Assembly (NCBI RefSeq): GCF_017309185.1
Contig: NZ_JAEKJZ010000002.1
Location: 124,001-188,000 of the forward strand
DNA: 64,000 nucleotides
Direction of reading: 5' to 3'
From: Roseibium aggregatum
GTDB taxonomy: Bacteria; Pseudomonadota; Alphaproteobacteria; Rhizobiales; Stappiaceae
Each line of letters begins with the position of its first letter. The first letter of the stretch is position 1. Shown piece after piece: positions 8,886 to 17,804 of this stretch. The position numbers were made by a program, and so were the translations under genes. The notes beneath the pieces were generated by a model. It was not told the origin of the DNA. It saw only the letters and a list, made by a program, of their open reading frames with translations, and ran no database searches.

Positions 8886-9086
8886 CGTCATTCCGGCCAG
8901 CGTGCCGCGAAGCGGCATCGCGTGAGCCGGAATCCAGACGTCAGCGCGAGCAACAGCGAGCACATGTTCTTCTATCTATCTGTTATCATTTGAGTATTGA
9001 GCGCCTCCGGCGCGAATATGTCTGGATTCCGGATCAGCGCGCAGCTGCGCTGCACTTGTCCGGAATGACCGTCCGAGGGTTTGTCG
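8886..9086. repeat. Palindromic intergenic repeat, copy 2
   Basis: A second copy of the 6531-6730 element. The left end reads CGTCATTCCGGCCAGCGTGC and the right end CTTGTCCGGAATGACC, with the same nested CCGGAATCCAGAC / GTCTGGATTCCGG stem. Similarity continues about 15 bases past the right palindrome (CGAGG..TTGTC), so the unit may be slightly longer than the stem. It lies in the 480-base gap between the divergent VOC and ABC ATPase genes, which otherwise shows nothing recognisable. Confidence 0.85.
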
Positions 9087-9198
9087 GTAGTCTGACTGTC
9101 CCGCCCCGCTTTTTTCGTCCAAGAGGCATCGATGCACGCCAAAACTCCCGGTTTTACCCTACTGAAAGGTCCCCACGGTAGACTTGTCCAAACCTCCC

Positions 9199-10008
9199 AT
9201 GGACGAGAGACAGATGCCGTCTTCCAGTACCGCTTCCCTCGAAATTCTTAATCTTCACAAGCGCTTCAGCGAACCCGCCGTCAACGGGCTCTCGCTGAAG
9301 GTGCGTGAGGGCGAATTCTATGCCCTGCTGGGCCCGAACGGCGCGGGCAAGACGACAACGCTGCGGATGGTCGCGGGACTGCTCCAGGCCGATGCGGGCT
9401 CCGTCAGGATCTGCGGTATCGATGCCTTCGCGGACCCGATTGCCGCCAAGCAGGTCCTGGCCTGGGTCCCGGACGACCCGATGGTCTACGACAAGCTGAC
9501 ACCGGTCGAATATCTCGAGTTCGTGGCGGGCCTCTGGAACATGCCGCCGGACCTCGCGCGCTTCAGGGCCGACAGCCTGCTCGACTCCTTCGGGCTTGCC
9601 CCCCATTCAAACGAACGCTGCGGCGGGTTCTCGAAGGGGATGCGCCAGAAAGTGGCGCTCGCCGGTGCCCTGATCCACGAGCCCCGCCTGATCATCCTCG
9701 ATGAGCCGCTCACCGGACTTGACGCAGGCTCCGCGCGACAGGTGAAGACGGTGCTCACCGGTCTTGTCGCTGAGGGCGTGTCGATCATCATGACCACCCA
9801 TATCCTTGAAGTCGCGGAGCGCATGGCCGACCGGATCGGGATCATCGCCCGCGGACAGCTCGTTGCCGAAGGAACGCTGGAGGAGCTGCGCACGCGCGCC
9901 AGCGCCGACGGCCATTCCCTGGAAGACATTTTCCTGGAAATCGTGGGCGGCGGCGAAGGAGACCTCCATGAGCGCGCGGCGGATGACCTCGACGAGAAGG
10001 TCGCATGA
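9199..10008 (+). CDS. ABC exporter ATP-binding protein
   Basis: About 269 residues with all ABC motifs: Walker A GPNGAGKTTTLRM, signature region FSKGMRQKVALAGALIH, Walker B LIILDEPLTGLD, and the switch His in MTTHILEVAERM. The wording (LRMVAGLLQADAGSVRICG, AWVPDDPMVYDKLTPVEYL) fits the CcmA/DRA exporter group. Three starts are possible: TTG 9184, ATG 9199, or ATG 9214; none has a strong ribosome site, and I chose 9199. The stop overlaps the start of the permease gene (ATGA), so they form a two-gene export system. Substrate unknown. Confidence 0.88.
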   Translation: MDERQMPSSSTASLEILNLHKRFSEPAVNGLSLKVREGEFYALLGPNGAGKTTTLRMVAGLLQADAGSVRICGIDAFADPIAAKQVLAWVPDDPMVYDKLTPVEYLEFVAGLWNMPPDLARFRADSLLDSFGLAPHSNERCGGFSKGMRQKVALAGALIHEPRLIILDEPLTGLDAGSARQVKTVLTGLVAEGVSIIMTTHILEVAERMADRIGIIARGQLVAEGTLEELRTRASADGHSLEDIFLEIVGGGEGDLHERAADDLDEKVA

Positions 10009-11552
10009 GAGCGGTCCCGGCGCCTTCCGCCCTGATGCGGTTTTCCCGCCATGAGCTGCGGCTTGCCTGGCGCGACTGGGCCTGGATGTTCTCGGGCTGG
10101 CGCAACACCAGCCTGCGGCGCACGCTGATCGGCATGGGCCTCTTCTACGCGGTCATGCATCTGGTCGCCTACGCCGTGCTGTCCCCCCGTTTCGCCGCCG
10201 GGTTTGCGCTCGACCAGACCGCGCTGGCCATGCTTTCGGTGACGGTGCTGCTCAGCTTCACCATGATGCTGTCACAGGCGATGGAGTCGGTGACGCGCGC
10301 GTTCTACGCGCGCGACGATCTCGACCTGATCCTGTCGTCCCCCGCCCCCTCCCGCGACCTCTTTCTCGTGCGCATCGTCATGATGGCTTTGACAAGCTGG
10401 GCGATGTCGGCGCTGGTCATTTCTCCCTTCCTCAACGTTGCGGTGGCGCTGGACGGCGTGCACTGGCTCGCGGGCTATGCGGTTCTCCTGGCGGTCTCGC
10501 TGACCGCGACCGGAGCCGGTGTGCTGATCACGCTGTCGCTGTTCAAAACGGTCGGCGCGCAGCGCACGCGCTTCCTCGCGCAAATCCTGGCGGCGGTCGT
10601 CGGCGCGTCCTTCCTGATCGGGATGCAGGTGGTCGCGATCCTGTCCTTCCGCTCGATGTCCCGCTTCACGCTGCTCGATCCGGCCTTCCTGGCGGAGCAT
10701 GCGCCGGGCGCGAACTCCGCGTGGTGGGTCCTCGCCCGCGCGGTCACCGGTGAGACCGGCGCGCTGATCCCGGTCCTCGCGGTGTCCGTTTTCTTTTTCG
10801 CGGCCGGCGCCTGGCGCGGCGCGGTCCAGTTCCGCAGCATTGTCGTGCTGGCGCTCGGGGTGACGGAAAAGACCCCGCGCGGACGCGCATCGGACCGGAG
10901 CTTTCGGGGCTATTCGCCCCTTGGCGCGCTCGTTTCCAAGGAACTCAAGCTGATTGCCCGCGATCCCTGGCTGATCTCCCAGACGCTGATGCAGGTTCTC
11001 TATCTCATCCCGCCCGCCGTCATGCTCTGGGTCAGCCTTGGCGACACCGCCGGGGTTTCCGTGATCGTCGCCCCCGTTGTCGTCATGGCGGTCGGACAGC
11101 TTGCCGGCGGCCTTGCCTGGCTGACCATCTCCGGCGAGGACGCCCCCGACCTGATCGCAACGGCCCCCGTCTCCGCGTTTACGACGCTCTGGGCGAAGGT
11201 GCTATCGGTCCTGGCGCTGATCGGGGCCCTGCTGCTGCCGATCACGCTGAGTCTGGCGCTCGTCTCGGTGTGGGGTGCCGCGGTCACCGCTGCCGGCGCC
11301 ATGATCGCGGCGGCAAGCGCCATCCTGGTTCAGCTCTGGTTCCGCGCCCAGGCCAAACGCACCAATTTCCGCCGCCGCCAGGTCGCCTCGAAGGCCTCAA
11401 CGCTCACGGAAGCCGCCGCCTCGATCGCCTGCGCGGCGGGCACGGCCCTCGTCGCGGCGGGCAGCGCGCTGGTGCTCCTCCCCCTTGCCCTGCTCGTGTG
11501 CGTGCTCGGGATCGCCTGGAGCCTCCGTCCGAAACACGGCGTGCAGGCCTGA
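10005..11552 (+). CDS. ABC exporter permease, about 12 membrane segments
   Basis: The 515-residue protein is strongly hydrophobic, with many membrane segments, for example MGLFYAVMHLVAYAVL near residue 43 and LSVLALIGALLLPITLSLAL near residue 400. The soluble middle KELKLIARDPWLISQ resembles the cytoplasmic element that precedes the second half of ABC-2-type permeases. It overlaps the ATPase gene by 4 bases and is its obvious partner. The stop is followed directly by a broken VOC copy, which may mark the edge of an insertion. Confidence 0.85.
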   Translation: MRAVPAPSALMRFSRHELRLAWRDWAWMFSGWRNTSLRRTLIGMGLFYAVMHLVAYAVLSPRFAAGFALDQTALAMLSVTVLLSFTMMLSQAMESVTRAFYARDDLDLILSSPAPSRDLFLVRIVMMALTSWAMSALVISPFLNVAVALDGVHWLAGYAVLLAVSLTATGAGVLITLSLFKTVGAQRTRFLAQILAAVVGASFLIGMQVVAILSFRSMSRFTLLDPAFLAEHAPGANSAWWVLARAVTGETGALIPVLAVSVFFFAAGAWRGAVQFRSIVVLALGVTEKTPRGRASDRSFRGYSPLGALVSKELKLIARDPWLISQTLMQVLYLIPPAVMLWVSLGDTAGVSVIVAPVVVMAVGQLAGGLAWLTISGEDAPDLIATAPVSAFTTLWAKVLSVLALIGALLLPITLSLALVSVWGAAVTAAGAMIAAASAILVQLWFRAQAKRTNFRRRQVASKASTLTEAAASIACAAGTALVAAGSALVLLPLALLVCVLGIAWSLRPKHGVQA

Positions 11553-11563
11553 GGGGGCGCGCG

Positions 11564-11709
11564 CGATGTCGTCGGCCCCGACAGCGACATAGGCCATTAT
11601 GCGGCGGGTTCCTTTTCGGTGGTTTGCTTGGTGCAAAGAGTTTACTGGATCGTGCCGGGGTGTGGGACCATAGAATTCAGCGAAACAAAGTTTCGCAGGA
11701 TCGGCCATT
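11564..11709 (-). pseudogene. 5' fragment of a VOC gene paralogous to the one at 8300-8716
   Basis: On the minus strand this stretch matches the start of the 8300-8716 gene and about 110 bases of its leader. The coding part MAYVAVGADDIARA corresponds to IAYVTLGADDVAAA, and is then lost 12 bases from the ABC permease stop. The leader reads MADPAKL...RKGTRR against MSDPAQL...RKGASR in the same frame. Only about 11 codons of the VOC domain remain. It is a remnant of a duplicated gene, cut by whatever joined it to the ABC operon. The rest of the 11553-12051 gap holds no gene I can support. Confidence 0.7.
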
Positions 11710-12051
11710 TTGCTCTGTTGTGGTGAAAGCCCGCTTTGCGTCCCCATCTCAAACGTTGGCTGGTTCTCGGTCGTATCTGCAAAGCTGTCATTCGCGGTGC
11801 GACATACGAGGTGTAAAAACTTGGAGAGCCCCCGTTCGCTGCCCTCGGCCCCAAGGCTCGAGAGGGGCGGTGGGTTGACTTGGGGGATGTAACTTTGCCC
11901 AGTGGATGAAGCTGAAACCGCAAGATCATAAGGTAGCGATTGCGATCGTTCAAACTTTTGCTGTAACAGAAATTCCAAATTCCCATCAGGCAAGCTTTGC
12001 GACGAGACATGAGTCGCACTCTGCTGCCTCTACTCTAAAAAAGGTAACCAC

Positions 12052-12846
12052 GTGACTGTCGAGGATCGTCTTCCGGATCAGTTTTCACGGGACTTGCTTG
12101 CGGGCAGTCTCATGGTCGCCAAAGATCAGAAGAATCCTGTTCGTTTGCATCTTGCGGCGGCCGGATTGAGAGAATTGTTCGGACACATACTGCATGCGGA
12201 CGCGCCTGACGATGAAGTACGCGCATGCGCTTGGTTCAAGCAGGAGCCGAACACGAAGACTGTTACGCGTCTTCAAAAAGCCATCTATTCCACCCAGGGC
12301 GGTCTGTCAGACGCATTCGTCGAACGGTTGGGATTGGACGTCGAAGATTTGCACCGCGCGGCTATCCGGTCGATAGAAGCCCTGAACAAAGCAACGCATG
12401 TTCGACCCGACACGCTGGTAAACGACGAAGCGGCCATCAAGTCATTTATCGATGAAGCCCTGGCGGCGCTTGAAGGTCTACTTCTGTCATTTTCTGAAGG
12501 ACGAAGTGCCGTCAAAGAGGCCTTGGTGGATGATGTCTATCGTGCAATGTCGGACGCGTTGATCGAGCGGACCTTCGACGACATTGATATTCTGGCGGGC
12601 AAAGGATACGAAATCGACCCTTGGATCGACGATGCCGAAATCGAAATTGAAGCATTGGGTTCACAGGTGATCCTTGTGCGCTTTTCAGGCGTTGCAAATG
12701 TTACCTTGCACTACGGCTCCAAGCACGACGCTGTGGAAATCCAACATGACTTTCCATTCTGGCTGAGGTTCGAAGCGCCGGTTAAAAAGCCGACTGAGCT
12801 AACCCTTGTTGCCCATCATTTCGACGATACGTCCTGGTACACTTGA
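12052..12846 (+). CDS. Unknown protein resembling pPIWI-associated nuclease-type proteins
   Basis: This 264-residue protein has an alpha-helical N-terminal two-thirds: LHLAAAGLRELFGHILHADAPDDEV, CAWFKQEPNTKTVTRLQKAIYSTQGGLSDAFVERLGLDVEDL, and ALNKATHVRPDTLV. A beta-rich C-terminal domain follows (EIEIEALGSQVILVRFSGVANVTLHYGS, then HDFPFWLRFEAP). From memory this layout fits proteins annotated as pPIWI-associating nuclease, but I cannot confirm that and see no clear catalytic triad. Base composition is clearly less GC-rich than the flanks. It runs convergently into the GHKL ATPase gene, 19 bases away. Transfer as a unit is likely. Confidence 0.7.
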   Translation: MTVEDRLPDQFSRDLLAGSLMVAKDQKNPVRLHLAAAGLRELFGHILHADAPDDEVRACAWFKQEPNTKTVTRLQKAIYSTQGGLSDAFVERLGLDVEDLHRAAIRSIEALNKATHVRPDTLVNDEAAIKSFIDEALAALEGLLLSFSEGRSAVKEALVDDVYRAMSDALIERTFDDIDILAGKGYEIDPWIDDAEIEIEALGSQVILVRFSGVANVTLHYGSKHDAVEIQHDFPFWLRFEAPVKKPTELTLVAHHFDDTSWYT

Positions 12847-12865
12847 ACAAAGCCCTGCTTGAAGG

Positions 12866-14875
12866 CTACTCCGCCGCCACGCCTTCTTCTGCATCAAGGG
12901 CCGAGATTCGTTCCCTCACCTCCTCACTCAGGTAGTCTGCGTTGATCGTACGCAGGTACCGCAAAGCTTCTTTGTCATTGGCCTGATACTCTAGGCGGCG
13001 CTTGTAAAAGGTCAGACGCCCCTCGGCTTCCTGGATGATTTCTCCCCAAGTCTTAGCCCAGACACGTATCTTGATCGGGTCATCAATTTCTAGCACCAGC
13101 CCACGAGGCTTGTCCTTTTGCCGGGCTTCGAACTCCGCATCTTTCGTGAAGCGGTTGGCCACAGCAACGAAGTCCCATTCGACGTTCGGGTGTTTGAAAC
13201 GGTCATCAAGGGCCACAGCCTTTGCGTACTTCTTGATTTGGTTGATGACGTCTTCGTTTAGGTTCTGGCTAGGGCGCTTTAGCTCAATAACAAGGTGTTT
13301 TCGATCTTCATCGGTGGCCGTCGGCATACGGCACGACAGCATCAGATCAACGATGGCGGCTTTGCCTTCGGCGTCGAGAACGGGAGTACTTGGCGCGAGT
13401 GTCTTCCGTGCGGTACCATTGTCATTATCACTGCCCAGCACTTCGATATGGCTGCGCAGAACGGCGGACAGATCCTCGTCGTCGTTCATCAGGTTGAACT
13501 GCTCGCCGAATATCCATGTCTCTTGGGCGATAATTCTGTGAAGTTGGGACCGTTCGAGCAACTGATGTTTGGACTTTGGTTCAAATACCAAAATCTGTAG
13601 GGCTCGCAAGAACTCGAGACGATCGGTGACCGCTTTTGCGGCATTGATAACAGCTGTGAGGGAGGTTTTGCGAAGAAGGTCTGCCAGTTCCTCTTGCTTC
13701 GCCTTGGGAAGGTCTACAACGCTCTCCAGAATTGCAGGTAAGGCACCGGGTCCGGTCTCAATCGCGGCCTTTACAAGTTGAAGGATTAGTTTTTGCTGCT
13801 TAGACGGAGCCTTATCAAAGTCAGGGCTATAGTCGGCCAAATTCAATGCGACGACATCAAAGACTTGTCTTTCATTGATTTCGATGGGATCAGACGCTTT
13901 TCCTTCATAGGGATAGATCTTTGCCTCTTTCCACTCCTGAATTTTACCACGAGAACGCTCTGCTTCGCGCTCGCGAAAGTGCTCGCGCAACTTGGCTTTC
14001 GCTGCCTCGACAAGTGCCATGGAGGGCGGATCGAGCTCTATCAGTCCTTCCGAGTTATCGTCCGCAAGGTCCTGAAAATGGTCTGCGGTCAAATATGCTG
14101 TGAAGTCGAAGCCACGTGCATGAATCCCCGGAGCCATTTCGTGGAAACTGAAACGGCCGGGTAGGCAAAGCATCAGCTTTCGTTCGACCTTCTTTTTCCA
14201 GTCAATAATATTTAGTGTGGCTTTGTACTCATGACTATCTTCGGTAATCGCCGTAATTTCATACGGCGTGACGTCGCGAATTGCGTCTCGTGCGTCGATC
14301 TCTTCGCCATCATAGATGATACGGAAATCGGGGTCCTCGTAGAGTTGGAGCGCGAATACATCCCGGACCTGCTCGGCGAACCCATCTGCCGACCAAATTT
14401 CGAAATCTCGAACGACATTTTCGATTTCTACGGTGCAACCCTTGTTCGGGGACGGGACTGTATCTGAAATCGTGAAGCGTTTCAGATCCGATTTTTCACC
14501 ACTGATAGAAAACTTCTTTCCAGCATGATGCGAAACCCACGTTACGCGCTCGCCAAGAGCAAATGCCTTGAAGCGGCCCTGTCCCTTTTCTCCATGGATT
14601 ATTCTGCCACCGCTGGTCTTAACTGCCCGCTTCTTCCAGGAGCCACCCAATGATTGAAATAATGCTTCAACCTCGTCAGCCGGAATCCCGGTTCCATTGT
14701 CGACGACTCGAATGACGTCTAGTTTTGTAAGTTGGCCCTCTTCAAGCTCTACTTTTACTTCGCGTGCATCTGCATCGTAGGCATTCCAAATGAGTTCCGA
14801 AATGGCTGCCAGCGGTTTCGCGGTGGTAACTCGCTGAATATGATCATTTTCAACTTTAATCTCAATTTGCTGCAC
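12866..14875 (-). CDS. GHKL (MORC/Hsp90-like) ATPase with C-terminal PD-(D/E)XK-like nuclease domain
   Basis: The protein has 669 residues. The N-terminal GHKL ATPase is intact: N box SELIWNAYDADAREV (27-41), G1 VVDNGTGIP (57-65) and G2 HGEKGQGRFKAFALG (94-108). A middle transducer-like and helical part follows to about residue 430. The C-terminal part shows the nuclease pattern D510 (AIVDLML), E531-x-K533 (VIELKRP) and Q546 (NQIKKY), close in style to DUF4263/Shedu nucleases (inference). Bacterial GHKL ATPases fused to nucleases are known from restriction-like defence loci. The gene is AT-richer than its surroundings, which supports horizontal acquisition. The upstream 14876-15553 gap may carry its promoter. 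Confidence 0.85.
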   Translation of the reverse strand: MQQIEIKVENDHIQRVTTAKPLAAISELIWNAYDADAREVKVELEEGQLTKLDVIRVVDNGTGIPADEVEALFQSLGGSWKKRAVKTSGGRIIHGEKGQGRFKAFALGERVTWVSHHAGKKFSISGEKSDLKRFTISDTVPSPNKGCTVEIENVVRDFEIWSADGFAEQVRDVFALQLYEDPDFRIIYDGEEIDARDAIRDVTPYEITAITEDSHEYKATLNIIDWKKKVERKLMLCLPGRFSFHEMAPGIHARGFDFTAYLTADHFQDLADDNSEGLIELDPPSMALVEAAKAKLREHFREREAERSRGKIQEWKEAKIYPYEGKASDPIEINERQVFDVVALNLADYSPDFDKAPSKQQKLILQLVKAAIETGPGALPAILESVVDLPKAKQEELADLLRKTSLTAVINAAKAVTDRLEFLRALQILVFEPKSKHQLLERSQLHRIIAQETWIFGEQFNLMNDDEDLSAVLRSHIEVLGSDNDNGTARKTLAPSTPVLDAEGKAAIVDLMLSCRMPTATDEDRKHLVIELKRPSQNLNEDVINQIKKYAKAVALDDRFKHPNVEWDFVAVANRFTKDAEFEARQKDKPRGLVLEIDDPIKIRVWAKTWGEIIQEAEGRLTFYKRRLEYQANDKEALRYLRTINADYLSEEVRERISALDAEEGVAAE

Positions 14876-15553
14876 GGATCGGACCTCTGTGAGCGCTCAA
14901 TTCCTGAACTAATCTCATGCGCCGACCGTGTTTTCAACCTGCAAGAGTAGCGTCCCACTCTCGTTTCATCCAAAGATCGGCCGAAGTCTGTGTTTCCAGG
15001 ACTTCGCCTCGCCGCATGTTGTTAACGTCCCAACAGATAGAACTCCGCAATCCCCCGTTTCCCCTCTGCCGGCCAGAACTGCGCGAGAGCATCGATGAAC
15101 TACCGGGTGAATTCCCGCACCTCGGCAAAGGTTAGTGTGCCATTCCGAGCGAAAAGTTCCGAAAGTCAGACAGAAAGCCAAGGCTCTACCGCACTCGTCG
15201 GTCTTGGTGGCAGGCGGCTTAAGGCCCTCATCAACGATCTCCGTCTGTGATAAGTGATGCAAAATGCACAACTGTAGGTCTGGTGAATTCAGCAAAGCAG
15301 TGCGGCGTCTTTGCGAGTGACCCAAAAGGGCCGGTATTGCCGACGCTTTCAGGGCCGACGAATGTCAGCTAACCGCAAACCGAGCACGCCAGCCGCCATT
15401 CCGCTCCCGGCCCCAAATCAGCCGTCTTCTGATTGACCTGCAAGACCTCGCGTAACACGCAACGCCCCACAACAAAAAGACCGGACACGCCACCCCACCT
15501 CACCCCGGTGAAGCACCGCGCCCGGCCTCAAATTCAAGCTCCCGCTCTCCCCG
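14876..15553. other. Non-coding or decayed stretch upstream of the GHKL ATPase
   Basis: This 678-base gap has mixed composition. Several short open frames exist on both strands, but none has a ribosome site and family-like sequence. I see no tRNA, attachment-site repeat or transposon end here. It probably contains the promoter of the leftward ATPase gene at its left end and decayed flanking DNA of the island. Confidence 0.5.
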
Positions 15554-17353
15554 TCAACTCAAATGATGCACCGCCTGCAGCCCGTAGACCGGCGTCGGGA
15601 CGCCCTCCATCCGGGCCTTGAGCTGCAGCGCCAGGAACTGGGAATAATGGCGCGACTGGTGGAGGTTGCCGCCGTGCATCCAAAGGTTCGGCACCTGGGT
15701 CGGCTTCCACATGTTGCGCTGTTCGCCTTCCCAGGGGCCGGGGTCCTTGGTGGTGTCGGAGCCTAGGCCCCAGCATTTGCCGAGCTTGTCCGCCGTTTCC
15801 TGGCCCATCAGGTCGGCCACCCAGCCGTTCATGGAGTTGTAGCCGGTGGCGTAGACGACGAGGTCGGCGTCGAGATGCGTGCCGTCGTCTAGGTTGACGC
15901 CGGTCTCGTCGAGCGAGACGACCTGGCCGCGCTTGAGCTTGATCTTGCCGTCGATGATGAGCTGGCTCGCGCCGACATCGATGTAATAACCCGAGCCGCG
16001 GCGCAGGTATTTCATGAAGAGGCCGGAGCCGTCGTCGCCCCAGTCGAGCCAGAAGCCCGCCTTTTCAAGGCCTTCATAGAAGTCCTTGTCGCGTTCCTTC
16101 ATCTGCTCATAGGCCGGGATCTGGAACTCGTGCAGGATCTTATAGGGCAGCGAGGCGAAGATCAGGTCGGCCTTTTCGGTGGTGACGCCGTTGCGCACCG
16201 CTTCCTCCGAATAGAGCGCGCCGAGGCCGATCTCCATCAACGTGTCGGAGCGCACGATATGGGTGGAGGAGCGCTGCACCATGGTCACGTCCGCGTCGTT
16301 TTCCCAAAGGGCAGCGCAGATGTCGTGGGCGGAGTTGTTGGAGCCGACGACGACCACCTTCTTGCCGCTCCACCGGTCCGGGCCGTCGTGTTCGGAGGAA
16401 TGCTGCTGCACGCCCCTGAACTTTTCCATGCCGGGGAAGACGGGCATCCGCTTCTTGCCGGACATGCCGGTCGCCATGACGAGCTGCTTCGGGTGCAGCA
16501 CGACCTCCTCGCCGTCGCGGTCCACAACGACGGTCCATTCGCCTGTCTTTTCATCGAAGCTGGCGAATTTTGCGGTGGTGCGGGTCCAGTAGTTCAGCTC
16601 CATCACCCTGGTGTACATTTCCAGCCAGTCGCCGATCTTGTCCTTGGGCGCGAAGACCGGCCAGTTCTCGGGGAACTTGATATAGGGCAGATGGTCGTAC
16701 CAGACCGGGTCGTGCAGGCAGAGCGACTTGTAGCGCTTGCGCCAGCTGTCGCCGGGCCGGTCGTTGCGCTCCACGATGATCGTCGGCACGCCGAGCTGGC
16801 GCAGGCGGGCGCCGAGCGCGATGCCGCCCTGGCCGCCGCCGATGATCAGGCAGTAGGGCTGGGTCTTGTAGCCGAGTTCGGCCGCCTCGCGCTCGCGCTC
16901 CTCCTTCCAGGTCTCGCGGTGCTTGCCCGCGCCGTGCTTCGCGCCGAGCGGGCGGTTGAAGCCGGAGGGTTCCTCGAAGCCCTTCAGCTCGACCATCGTG
17001 GTCAGCAGCGTCCAGATCTTGCCGTCCTTCAGCCGCATCAGGCCGTAGCCGCGCGCCACGTCTGTCTCGAAGCTGATCCAGGCGGTGATGACGCCGCCCT
17101 CCTCCGTGGGCTCCTCGCCTTCCGCCAGCAGCCAGTTTTTGGGTCTGGTCGTGGAAAGCTGGTGCTTCAGCATGTCCTCGACCTGGTCCTTGCCTTCCAC
17201 CGTCTTGATGTTCCAGGTGAAAGTCACCAGGTCGCGCCAGTAGCAATCGTCCTGAAACATCTCCCGCGCCCGGGCGATGTCGTTTGTCTCCAGCGCCTCG
17301 CCGAAAGCGTCCAGAAACGCCTGGGTCCGGCCCGCAACAGTCTTGTCGAGCAT
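15554..17353 (-). CDS. Flavin-dependent monooxygenase with N-terminal NTF2/SnoaL-like domain
   Basis: The protein has 599 residues. The first ~135 residues form an NTF2-like domain (FGEALETNDIARAREMFQDDCYWRDLVTFTW). An FMO/BVMO-type flavoprotein follows. Its FAD motif is CLIIGGGQGGIALGARL near residue 168 and the NADPH motif is VVVVGSNNSAHDICAAL near residue 335. The late ATG motif reads DLVVYATGYNSMNGW. Such enzymes oxygenate small organic substrates at S, N or carbonyl carbon. An AcoR-type regulator lies just upstream on the same strand; regulators of that type often control monooxygenase or ketone operons. The ATG at 17353 is preceded by AAAGGGAGG. Confidence 0.9.
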   Translation of the reverse strand: MLDKTVAGRTQAFLDAFGEALETNDIARAREMFQDDCYWRDLVTFTWNIKTVEGKDQVEDMLKHQLSTTRPKNWLLAEGEEPTEEGGVITAWISFETDVARGYGLMRLKDGKIWTLLTTMVELKGFEEPSGFNRPLGAKHGAGKHRETWKEEREREAAELGYKTQPYCLIIGGGQGGIALGARLRQLGVPTIIVERNDRPGDSWRKRYKSLCLHDPVWYDHLPYIKFPENWPVFAPKDKIGDWLEMYTRVMELNYWTRTTAKFASFDEKTGEWTVVVDRDGEEVVLHPKQLVMATGMSGKKRMPVFPGMEKFRGVQQHSSEHDGPDRWSGKKVVVVGSNNSAHDICAALWENDADVTMVQRSSTHIVRSDTLMEIGLGALYSEEAVRNGVTTEKADLIFASLPYKILHEFQIPAYEQMKERDKDFYEGLEKAGFWLDWGDDGSGLFMKYLRRGSGYYIDVGASQLIIDGKIKLKRGQVVSLDETGVNLDDGTHLDADLVVYATGYNSMNGWVADLMGQETADKLGKCWGLGSDTTKDPGPWEGEQRNMWKPTQVPNLWMHGGNLHQSRHYSQFLALQLKARMEGVPTPVYGLQAVHHLS

Positions 17354-17534
17354 GTGCTCCTCCCTTTCTTGTTGGTTGTTGATCCTCCAGCCTCGCGATT
17401 ATCGGGGGGAAGCGTCCACAGGCAACGGGTTCCGGGCCCGAGACGGCGCAAACGGGGAGGAAAGCGCGCGCCTCGTTGCGCGCGCAACGGCGCGCAACAC
17501 CAGGCAACGGCCGCGTTGTGTCAGGGCGCGACAG

Positions 17535-17804
17535 CTAGGGTACGGACTCATAAAATTGTGCTTTCAGGCGTCAATCGGGCACAGAAAAGCAAGGAAGAGC
17601 CTGCAGAGCTATGCTTTCGCATAGGTCAAAGGCTTTGACGCGGCTTTTCAACGCCCGATTGGTGTCCTCCGGATCGCTCAGGAAAGGGCTGTCTCCCGCG
17701 TTGCAAAATCTTGAAAACCTACCGGGTTTCCTGCGCTTTCACGCCTTGAATACAGTCCTTTCCTGAGCGACCTGAACGTACAATTTTATGGGTCCGTACC
17801 CTAG
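17535..17804. mobile_element. MITE with IS5-like (IS427-type) terminal inverted repeats
   Basis: A 270-bp non-coding element bounded by 27-base inverted repeats. The left end CTAGGGTACGGACTCATAA (from 17535) matches the complement of the right end (to 17804) with two mismatches in 27 bases. CTAG is at both outer ends, which fits the YTAR target preference of IS5-family elements. Inside is a second imperfect inverted pair, 17673-17692 against 17752-17771, that includes CGCTCAGGAAAGG. There is no transposase gene, so movement would depend on one elsewhere. The right end supplies the stop codon of the adjacent regulator gene. Confidence 0.85.

Noticed and set aside
14876..15553. Integrase remnant or attachment site at the right edge of the island
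   Set aside because: No integrase-like frame, tRNA end or direct repeat could be seen.
16130..17638. A 502-codon open frame on the plus strand
   Set aside because: It lies opposite the monooxygenase gene, whose motifs are clear; long antisense frames are common in high-GC genes.
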